Of a stretch of DNA of 8,752 nt, positions 1 to 5,897 are shown piece by piece (positions within the stretch are counted from its first letter, which is position 1; the number at the start of each line of letters is the position of its first letter). A program made the translations under genes and the position numbers. Origin of the DNA: Candidatus Moraniibacteriota bacterium (GTDB lineage Bacteria > Patescibacteriota > Minisyncoccia > Moranbacterales > UBA9337); the NCBI GenBank assembly GCA_023229615.1, contig JALNYX010000020.1, forward strand, positions 1 to 8,752, in the 5' to 3' direction. The notes under the pieces are model-generated. The model was given only the letters and a program-made list of their open reading frames with translations. It was not told where the DNA came from and did not search any database.

Positions 1-1562
1 GGAATACTGGAAATATTTATTTTGTAAGTACGACTGGAAATGATTCAAACGATGGGCTTAGTGTGGCGAATGCATGGGCTACTTTTGGAAAAGCTCGCGA
101 AACTGTTGTCGCAGGGGATGCTGTATATTTTAAAGCTGGAATATGGACAGCGTATGATTATGGATCAACATGGGCCAATGCCGTGCTTTATTTTAGGACA
201 ACATCTGGTATTTCCAATCACAATAATGGAACATTGAATAATAGCATCGCTTTTTCTTCGTACCCGGGAGAAGTTGCTCAAATGTGCAATGGAAATAATG
301 CTGATAATGGCAATGCTACTGTTGGGGTTTATCGTCATGGTGATGCCGCGCAGGATCATCTGGAATATTGGACCTTATCAAAATTTAAAGTTGTAGCGTG
401 GCATTATGGTTTCAGGTGGTCAAATATAGATTTAACTTATGATAATAATTTTCGTATAATCGGTTGGGATGCTACAACTACTATTCCAAGAACGGACATA
501 AACACTCCCGAATCGATTGGTGGTCAGATAATGTTGCAAAATGGAGATCAGGATAATGTTTATATTCTTGGAAATTACATGCATCATTCAGGATTATCCT
601 CGGAGGAGGATGAAGATAATTTTGGCTATAAGGTTCAATCAATATATATTAGTGGATTTAACGGACAATATTCAAATATACATATAGGATATAATGAATT
701 TGCGCATAACAGTGGAAATTTACAAATTTACGCGCATAACTCTTCTGATATTATTGATGATATTTATATTTATGATAATTGGTTTCATGATGGAGGAACA
801 ACGGGAATGGTGCTAAATGGTGGTGATGGATTAACCGAATATTCTTTTGTTACGACGGCTTATGTTTATAATAATATTTTTTCAAACAATCTTAGCTATG
901 CTGCCAAATTAACTGATGGGTCGACAGGAAGCCACGGGGGTACATTTTATTTTTATAATAATACATGTTACAACAACAGTTATGCGGAAATTTTCAGTCC
1001 CAATCCTGCAGTATTGTATGTTGTGAATAATATTTTTCAAACATCAGCGTCAGTTTATTTTTCTTATTCGCCAGGAGATGATTCTGGAAATTCCGGTTCT
1101 CATAATTTATTTTATGGTTCTATTGGTGCTGTTCCAGATTGGTCAACTGATAATATTATCACCGACACTCTTTTTACTTCTCCCTCCACTAATGACTTCA
1201 CTCTCCAATCCACCTCTCCCGCCATCAATACTGGAACAGTTCTCGCTTTGGTCCCTAAGGACTTTCTCGGCATATCTCGTCCTCAAGGAATATCCTATGA
1301 CATCGGAGCCTTCGAATATGCAAGTGCCGAAGAGCCAACCGAATCCTGCACCGACAACATTCAAAACCAAGATGAAATCGGAATTGATTGCGGAGGAGTT
1401 TGTGATGCCTGTATTATTCCTCCGACAACGTACACCCTCACCAACTTCATCTCCGCCATCACCAACTGGCTCCAAATCGGAAACGAAACTTCCGATGTTA
1501 ATTCTGATGGAATTGTGAATACGAGGGATTTGGGGGTAGTGATGTCGAATTGGGGAAATTAA
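1..1562 (+). CDS. Secreted/surface right-handed beta-helix protein with Cys-rich motif and dockerin-like C-terminus (5' partial)
   Basis: The reading frame is open to the left edge (first full codon at 3), so the GTG at 63 is internal and the true start and any signal peptide lie outside the window. The first visible residues, IYFVSTTGNDSNDGLS followed by AWATFGKA, are the typical opening of DUF1565-like parallel beta-helix proteins. Numbering from 63, beta-helix rungs rich in Asn and aromatic residues run to about 360 (for example NVYILGNYMHHSG, DIYIYDNWFHDGG, AYVYNNIFSNN, FYFYNNTCYNN). Next come SPAINTG (385-391) and YDIGAFEY (412-419), as in 'choice-of-anchor Q' tails. A Cys motif follows (C429, C443, C447, C450), then an EF-hand loop (D478, N480, D482, N486, D489) ending in MSNWGN, like half of a type I dockerin. 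Likely extracellular and possibly carbohydrate- or adhesion-related; no catalytic residues can be assigned. The 1155-1500 part differs in base composition. The stop is TAA. Confidence 0.85.
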   Translation, partial: NTGNIYFVSTTGNDSNDGLSVANAWATFGKARETVVAGDAVYFKAGIWTAYDYGSTWANAVLYFRTTSGISNHNNGTLNNSIAFSSYPGEVAQMCNGNNADNGNATVGVYRHGDAAQDHLEYWTLSKFKVVAWHYGFRWSNIDLTYDNNFRIIGWDATTTIPRTDINTPESIGGQIMLQNGDQDNVYILGNYMHHSGLSSEEDEDNFGYKVQSIYISGFNGQYSNIHIGYNEFAHNSGNLQIYAHNSSDIIDDIYIYDNWFHDGGTTGMVLNGGDGLTEYSFVTTAYVYNNIFSNNLSYAAKLTDGSTGSHGGTFYFYNNTCYNNSYAEIFSPNPAVLYVVNNIFQTSASVYFSYSPGDDSGNSGSHNLFYGSIGAVPDWSTDNIITDTLFTSPSTNDFTLQSTSPAINTGTVLALVPKDFLGISRPQGISYDIGAFEYASAEEPTESCTDNIQNQDEIGIDCGGVCDACIIPPTTYTLTNFISAITNWLQIGNETSDVNSDGIVNTRDLGVVMSNWGN

Positions 1563-1587
1563 TGGTAAATATAATTTTGTTGTATAT

Positions 1588-1616
1588 TTGCGTCGCGGTT
1601 ATAAATCGGGTATAAT
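1588..1616 (+). promoter_or_regulatory. Predicted sigma70-like promoter for the coiled-coil gene
   Basis: A perfect TATAAT (1611-1616) is preceded, after a 17-bp spacer, by TTGCGT (1588-1593), which matches only the first three positions of the -35 consensus. Transcription would begin near 1623, giving a leader of about 27 nt before the ATG at 1650. The site lies in the 87-bp gap between the beta-helix gene and the coiled-coil gene, so it probably starts a new transcript. A second TATAAT (1570-1575) has no -35 partner. I see no clear hairpin terminator for the upstream gene here. Confidence 0.55.
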
Positions 1617-1635
1617 TTGTTGTGTGAGGAATTTT

Positions 1636-1640
1636 AAGGG
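1636..1640 (+). promoter_or_regulatory. Possible ribosome binding site (AAGGG)
   Basis: AAGGG lies 9 bases upstream of the ATG at 1650. It is the only start in this window with a recognisable Shine-Dalgarno-like purine stretch at usual spacing, which supports choosing 1650 over the in-frame ATG at 1659. Confidence 0.4.
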
Positions 1641-1649
1641 TTTTTCAAT

Positions 1650-2132
1650 ATGAAAAAAATGCCAACAAAAAAAAATGATTCTGTGATTGGCAAAAAAGAT
1701 CGACTTGAGGTTATTCTTGAAGAAATAAATGAAAAATTCGATTTTTTGGCGGATGGTTTTTCGGCATTGAAAGAAGGACAAGATAAATTAAGGGAAAGCG
1801 TTTCTTCTTTGGAAACCGGCCAGCGAACTTTGGAAACCGGCCAGCGAAACTTGGAAGGAGAACTTGCTTCATTTAAAAAAGAAACAAGAGATAATTTCAA
1901 AGCTGTTTTTGATTGGCAATCTAATTTTAGTGATGAAGTTTATGGAAAATTCGATAATATCGAAGAAGAACTTGCAGACATCAAGGGTGAATTGAATAAT
2001 ATTAAAAAAGAATTTAGTTTGTATAAAAAAACTTTAAGCAAAAAATCCAACAAAAAAGATGCAGATATGCTTGAGCGTAGAATTGCAAGTTTGGAAATTA
2101 GAATGATAAAATTGGAAAAAACGAAAGTGTAA
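1650..2132 (+). CDS. Small coiled-coil protein of unknown function, 160 aa
   Basis: I do not recognise a named family. The protein is highly charged (Lys/Glu rich), has no signal peptide or membrane segment, and should be cytoplasmic. Two predicted coiled coils are visible: roughly residues 16-88 (LEVILEEINEKFDFLADGF, then LRESVSSLETGQRTLETGQR) and 97-160 (VYGKFDNIEEELADIKGELN, then the C-terminal LERRIASLEIRMIKLEK). A short linker with aromatics (FDWQSNF, about 87-93) separates them. The repeated LETGQR block (54-66) comes from a perfect 21-bp tandem duplication that adds one heptad. The ends are basic (MKKMPTKK; SKKSNKK). It has its own promoter and RBS and lies 30 bp before proS, with which it may be co-transcribed. 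Similar short coiled-coil proteins are common in CPR genomes; a scaffold or nucleic-acid-associated role would be a guess. Confidence 0.75.
   Translation: MKKMPTKKNDSVIGKKDRLEVILEEINEKFDFLADGFSALKEGQDKLRESVSSLETGQRTLETGQRNLEGELASFKKETRDNFKAVFDWQSNFSDEVYGKFDNIEEELADIKGELNNIKKEFSLYKKTLSKKSNKKDADMLERRIASLEIRMIKLEKTKV
1807..1848 (+). repeat. Perfect 21-bp tandem duplication inside the coiled-coil gene
   Basis: Two adjacent identical 21-base units occupy 1807-1827 and 1828-1848. Each begins CTTTGGAAACC and ends GGCCAGCGAA. The unit is seven codons long, so it adds one whole coiled-coil heptad (LETGQR plus Thr or Asn) without breaking register. A decayed third copy may begin at 1850 (CTTGGAAGG). 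Confidence 0.9.
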
Positions 2133-2162
2133 ATTCAAACATTATTTTTTTGAAAAATATTT

Positions 2163-3398
2163 ATGCGACAATCGAAATTGTTTACCAAAACCAGAAAAGA
2201 AGCACCCAAGGACGAGGTGAGTTTGAACGCCCAGCTTTTGATTCGCGCCGGATTTATCAACAAGGAAATGGCAGGTGTATATTCTATTTTGCCTCTGGGG
2301 CTTCGCGTGATAAATAAAATTGCTAATATCGTCAGAGAAGAAATGAATGTGACCGGAGGAGTGGAACTGCAATCGACTGCTCTGCAAAAACAAGAGGTTT
2401 GGGAGAAAACCAACAGGTGGAGCGACGCAGTGGTGGACAATTGGTTCAAGACTAAATTGAAAAATGGATCGGAATTAGCACTTGCATTTACGCACGAAGA
2501 ACCGATGGCGAATATGATGAAAAATTTCATTTCATCGCACAAGGATTTGCCTGTTTATGTATATGACATTCGGACGGTTTTTCGCAATGAGGCGCGGGCG
2601 AAATCCGGCATTATGCGAGGCAGAGAATTTTTTTGGAAAGCGCTCTATTCTTTTTCAAAAAATGAAAAAGAACATAATGAATATTATGAAAAAGCTAAAA
2701 TTGCTTATAAAAATGTTTTTGATCGGGTCGGATTGGGAGAAAAAACATTTATGACGTTTGCTTCCGGCGGTTCTTTCTCAAAATATTCTCACGAATTTCA
2801 AACGGTGAGCGAGGCAGGGGAAGACATTATTTATATTGACGAAGAAAAAAAAATCGCCGTCAATAGGGAGGTCTATACGGATGAAGTATTGAAAGACCTT
2901 GATTTGAATAAGGAAAAATTAGTTGAAAAAAAAGCCATTGAAGTTGGAAATATATTCTCATTGGGTTATAAATTCTCAGAGCCGTTTGGCTTGAAATATA
3001 AGGATGAAAAAGGGGAGGATCAGTTTGTTTTTATGGGTTGTTATGGTATTGGGATTTCAAGGTTGATGGGGGTGATAGTCGAATTGTTTAATGATAGTAG
3101 AGGAATTGTCTGGCCGGAAGCGGTTTCCCCTTTTGCCGTGCATTTACTATCATTGGGACAGGATGAAGAGGCGGAAAAAATATACAATCAACTGGAGGAA
3201 AAAGGAATCGAGGTGTTGTTTGATGATCGTGATGTGCGGGCGGGTGAAAAATTTGCCGACAGTGATTTGATTGGAATTCCTTGGAGGATTGTGGTGAGCG
3301 GAAAATCATTGGAAAAGGGTGGAGTGGAAATAAAGAGAAGAAATAGCCAGGAAAGTGAGATTGTAGCGGTTGATGAAATTATATCAAAACTGCGTTAG
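2163..3398 (+). CDS. proS: Prolyl-tRNA synthetase, short form without editing insertion
   Basis: Cytoplasmic class II synthetase that activates proline with ATP and charges tRNA-Pro. Visible landmarks: motif 1 region LNAQLLIRAG to LPLGLRVINKI (21-53), FTHEE loop (109-113), motif 2 FRNEARAKSGIMRGREF (140-156), SHEFQ (209-213), motif 3 GCYGIGISR (292-300), and an anticodon-binding domain (about 323-411) with VLFDDRDVRAGEKFADSDLIGIP. At 411 aa it is far shorter than the E. coli enzyme (572 aa). The roughly 180-residue INS editing domain between motifs 2 and 3 is replaced by about 33 residues (224-256), so cis-editing of Ala-tRNA-Pro should be absent. The usual KDxYSF reads KALYSF (159-164), Asp to Ala. 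The gene follows the coiled-coil gene by 30 bp. No Shine-Dalgarno is visible; the start is chosen because MRQSKLFTKTRKEAP matches the family N-terminus. Confidence 0.96.
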   Translation: MRQSKLFTKTRKEAPKDEVSLNAQLLIRAGFINKEMAGVYSILPLGLRVINKIANIVREEMNVTGGVELQSTALQKQEVWEKTNRWSDAVVDNWFKTKLKNGSELALAFTHEEPMANMMKNFISSHKDLPVYVYDIRTVFRNEARAKSGIMRGREFFWKALYSFSKNEKEHNEYYEKAKIAYKNVFDRVGLGEKTFMTFASGGSFSKYSHEFQTVSEAGEDIIYIDEEKKIAVNREVYTDEVLKDLDLNKEKLVEKKAIEVGNIFSLGYKFSEPFGLKYKDEKGEDQFVFMGCYGIGISRLMGVIVELFNDSRGIVWPEAVSPFAVHLLSLGQDEEAEKIYNQLEEKGIEVLFDDRDVRAGEKFADSDLIGIPWRIVVSGKSLEKGGVEIKRRNSQESEIVAVDEIISKLR

Positions 3399-3407
3399 TC
3401 AATGCCT

Positions 3408-3430
3408 ATTCAAAAATTATATTTTTGAAT
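3408..3430 (+). terminator. AT-only hairpin after proS, possible weak terminator
   Basis: ATTCAAAAAT (3408-3417) and ATTTTTGAAT (3421-3430) form a perfect 10-bp stem with a 3-base loop, starting 10 bases after the proS stop. It is followed by TTT and, 11 bases further on, a run of seven T (3442-3448). Only one G-C pair stabilises the stem, so termination would be weak. It could instead be a processing or 3'-end stabilising element. Confidence 0.4.
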
Positions 3431-3475
3431 TTTAAATTATATTTTTTTAGGTGCAAGATTTGAATTTATAAAATT

Positions 3476-4558
3476 ATGCAAAATGTACTTTTAGTTATGC
3501 TTGTTATTGGAATCGCCGCGGTGATTTATCTTTTGCTTAATAGAAAGGAAGATACTAGGAACGATGAGAAAATTTCGGCGACACTTGAAAGAATTTCGAT
3601 GCTTTCCCAGCAAAATGAACAATTACGCCGGGCGGTGGACGACAAGCTTTCTCAGACGCATAAAACAACGCAGGATAGTTTGGAGAGCAGTAGTCGGTTT
3701 GTACAGGGAATGCATCGGCAATCAGTGGAGCAAATTCGAGAAATTACGGAAAAACTTTCCAAATTGGAAGAAACAAATAAGCAAGTGATGGGATTTTCAG
3801 AACAGCTCAGAGGATTGGAAGATATCCTCAAAAATCCAAAACAAAGGGGTATTTTGGGGGAATATTTTTTGGAAGAAACCTTGAAAAATGTGCTTCCGAT
3901 GAATTCTTATCAAATGCAATATGGATTTAAAAATGGCGATATTGTGGACGCGGTAGTGTTTGTGAAAGAAAAAATTGTTCCGATTGATTCCAAATTTTCA
4001 CTGGAGAATTATCAGCGAATTCTTGAATGCAAGGATGATCAGGATCGGGAACGTTTGGAAAAACTTTTCAAGCAGGATTTGAAAAATAGAATTGATGAAA
4101 CCTCCAAATATATCAAACCGGAAGAGGGAACGATGGAATTTGCTTTTATGTTTATTCCTTCTGAGGCGATTTATTATGATCTTTTGATTAACAAAGTGGG
4201 GGCGGTCAAGGTTGACACGCGCAGTATGATTGAGTATGCTTTCCGGGACAAGCATGTGGTGATTGTTTCCCCAACTTCTTTCTTGGCATATTTGCAGACT
4301 GTTTTGCAGGGACTTCGAGCGATGCAAATTGAGGAGGGAGCCAAGGAGATTCGGGAGAATATCGAGAAACTGGGAAAGCATATTATTGCATTTGACCAGT
4401 TTTATGTTAAATTGGGGAATAGTCTGAAAACGACTGTGGGTCATTACAATACCGGATATAAAGAATTGGGAAAAATTGACAAGGATGTAGTGAAGATTTC
4501 CGGAGGGGATAAGCAAATAATTCCCGATCTTTTGGAAAAACCGGCGATGGAAGAGTAA
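3476..4558 (+). CDS. rmuC: RmuC-family DNA recombination protein, membrane-anchored
   Basis: RmuC proteins limit DNA rearrangements at inverted repeats and carry a predicted PD-(D/E)XK-like nuclease fold; the biochemical activity is poorly defined. The 360-aa protein has an N-terminal membrane anchor (about 3-22, VLLVMLVIGIAAVIYLLL), a long coiled coil (about 30-118, ending LRGLEDILKNP), then the RmuC core. The core includes RGILGEYFLEETL (124-136), DIVDAVVF (155-162) and VPIDSKFSLENYQ (168-180), which supply the likely acidic and DxK active-site residues. MFIPSEAIYYDLL (225-237) and VVIVSPTSFLAYL (261-273) are family hallmarks. The C-terminus is helical, with a variable tail. E. coli RmuC is longer (about 475 aa), so this is a compact version with all core motifs. 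It lies 77 bp after proS and 23 bp before ispH. No Shine-Dalgarno precedes the ATG; the start is set by the membrane anchor. Confidence 0.95.
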   Translation: MQNVLLVMLVIGIAAVIYLLLNRKEDTRNDEKISATLERISMLSQQNEQLRRAVDDKLSQTHKTTQDSLESSSRFVQGMHRQSVEQIREITEKLSKLEETNKQVMGFSEQLRGLEDILKNPKQRGILGEYFLEETLKNVLPMNSYQMQYGFKNGDIVDAVVFVKEKIVPIDSKFSLENYQRILECKDDQDRERLEKLFKQDLKNRIDETSKYIKPEEGTMEFAFMFIPSEAIYYDLLINKVGAVKVDTRSMIEYAFRDKHVVIVSPTSFLAYLQTVLQGLRAMQIEEGAKEIRENIEKLGKHIIAFDQFYVKLGNSLKTTVGHYNTGYKELGKIDKDVVKISGGDKQIIPDLLEKPAMEE

Positions 4559-4581
4559 TTATTATCAAAATTTTTCTTTTT

Positions 4582-5475
4582 ATGGAAATAACTTTGAGCA
4601 AATATGCGGGTTTTTGCGACGGAGTGGAGCGCGCATATAATATTGTAAAAAAAATCGCCAGTGATCCGTTGGTAAAAAAACCCATATATGTTTTGGGTTC
4701 TTTGGTGCATAATGAAGATGTGGTAAAAAAAATCGAACAGTTGGGAATCGGCAATATTAAGCCTCAGGAAAGATTGGAAGATATTTTTAATTATACAGAC
4801 AAGAAAATCGGTACGCTCGTTATTACCGCTCATGGGATGGGGCCGAAGATATATGAATTAGCGAAAAAAAAAGGAGTTGATATTGTGGATACTACTTGTC
4901 CGAAAGTGACAAAGGTTCAGAGGCTGGCGCGGATTTTTTTTGACCGATTATATCAAATCGTTATCGTGGGAGAAAAAAATCACAAAGAAGTAGTGGGTAT
5001 ATATGAATGGGCGAGAAAAAAAGCGGTTTTCGTGGAGAATATGTTGGATTTGAAAAATTTGCATTTGGATATTTCAAAAAAAATCGCAATCATTTCTCAA
5101 ACTACACAAAACCAGGATTTTGTGAAAAAAGTTTCCGGTTTTATTACCGACAAATATAAAAATGTTGAGCTTGTGGATACGATTTGTTTAGCGACGCAAA
5201 ATAGGCAAGAAGAAGTAAAAAAATTGGCGCGCAGTAACGATGTCGTGATAGTGATTGGATCTCCTGATAGTGCTAATTCAAATCGGTTGTGGGAAATTTC
5301 CAAGAAAATAAATTCCAAATCATATTTTATTCAAAGAAAGGAGGATATTAAGGGAGAATGGTTTGATAACTGTCGGAAAATCGGAGTAACTGCCGGAGCA
5401 TCCTCCCCGGAATGGATTATTGAGGACGTAATGAAATATTTAAGGAGTTTGGGGTTGAAAAATAGAAGTTTTTAG
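4582..5475 (+). CDS. ispH: 4-hydroxy-3-methylbut-2-enyl diphosphate reductase (IspH/LytB)
   Basis: Iron-sulfur enzyme for the last step of the MEP pathway, reducing HMBPP to IPP and DMAPP. All three cluster cysteines are present: C12 (AGFCDGV), C106 (DTTCPKVTKVQ) and C202 (DTICLATQNRQ). The substrate-binding histidines are H43 (LVHNEDVV), H84 (ITAHGMG) and H134 (NHKEVVG), with proton-donor-type E136 beside the last. SQTTQN (172-177) and TAGASSPEWI (270-279, S274 as phosphate ligand) are also present. At the diphosphate site, the E. coli Ser-Ser-Asn reads S230-A231-N232, so the middle Ser is Ala; from memory, some bacteria have Gly there, so activity is probably kept. The length of 297 aa is normal. 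No Shine-Dalgarno is seen; the leader is T-rich. No other MEP gene is in the window. Its neighbours, rmuC and a response regulator, are functionally unrelated. Confidence 0.97.
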   Translation: MEITLSKYAGFCDGVERAYNIVKKIASDPLVKKPIYVLGSLVHNEDVVKKIEQLGIGNIKPQERLEDIFNYTDKKIGTLVITAHGMGPKIYELAKKKGVDIVDTTCPKVTKVQRLARIFFDRLYQIVIVGEKNHKEVVGIYEWARKKAVFVENMLDLKNLHLDISKKIAIISQTTQNQDFVKKVSGFITDKYKNVELVDTICLATQNRQEEVKKLARSNDVVIVIGSPDSANSNRLWEISKKINSKSYFIQRKEDIKGEWFDNCRKIGVTAGASSPEWIIEDVMKYLRSLGLKNRSF

Positions 5476-5526
5476 GATAGAATTGGAAGGTAAGAATTTT
5501 TAAAGTACATATTATTTTTTTTCATT

Positions 5527-5892
5527 ATGAATATTTTATTGGCGGAAGATGATCGGATGATTATTGATATATATCAAAAAAAGCTTGAAATTGAAAAACA
5601 CAGCGTGGAGGTTGCAACCGGAGGAAAAGAAGTTTTGAAAAAAGTCAGAGGAGGAAAGTTTGATTTGATTTTGCTTGATTTGGTTTTTCCAGAAATTGGA
5701 GGAATGGAATTGCTTAGGCAAATAAAGAAAGAAAATTATTCTCCCGGGGCAAAAGTTGTGATTTTCAGTAATCTTAATGAAGAAGAAAATCAAGAGGAAG
5801 CGGTTCGGCTAGGAGCAGACGGGTTTATCCACAAATCGCAATTTACTCCGGAAGAAACATTGGAAGAAATTAAGAAAATTATGAAACAATAA
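5527..5892 (+). CDS. Receiver-only (CheY-like) response regulator
   Basis: A 121-aa stand-alone phosphoacceptor domain with no output domain. It begins MNILLAEDDRMI, with acidic pocket residues E7-D8-D9. The predicted phosphorylated residue is D51 (LILLDLVFPEIGG). The switch Ser is S81 (VVIFSNLN) and the invariant Lys is K103 (GFIHKSQF). The (beta-alpha)5 pattern is complete and ends in the amphipathic helix LEEIKKIMKQ. It probably acts through protein-protein contact or as a phosphorelay intermediate. No histidine kinase or chemotaxis gene is present in the window, so the partner kinase must lie elsewhere. It sits 51 bp after ispH and only 5 bp before aspS, so co-transcription with aspS is very likely. 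No Shine-Dalgarno; eight T (5515-5522) lie just before the ATG. Confidence 0.93.
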   Translation: MNILLAEDDRMIIDIYQKKLEIEKHSVEVATGGKEVLKKVRGGKFDLILLDLVFPEIGGMELLRQIKKENYSPGAKVVIFSNLNEEENQEEAVRLGADGFIHKSQFTPEETLEEIKKIMKQ

Positions 5893-5897
5893 AAAAT

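Noticed and set aside
63..65. GTG at 63 as the start of the beta-helix gene
   Set aside because: The frame stays open to position 3 and the upstream codons encode the expected family sequence IYFVSTTGNDSNDGLS, so the gene enters from the left.
1078..1518. Second + frame of 146 codons within the beta-helix gene
   Set aside because: It overlaps the true frame, which carries the Cys motif and EF-hand loop; the alternative frame gives low-complexity Pro/Ser/Leu sequence caused by the C-rich block.
3425..3472. Promoter directly upstream of rmuC (TTGAAT 3425-3430, TATAAA 3467-3472)
   Set aside because: The two boxes are 36 bp apart and the TATAAA ends 3 bases before the ATG, so they cannot work as a normal promoter.
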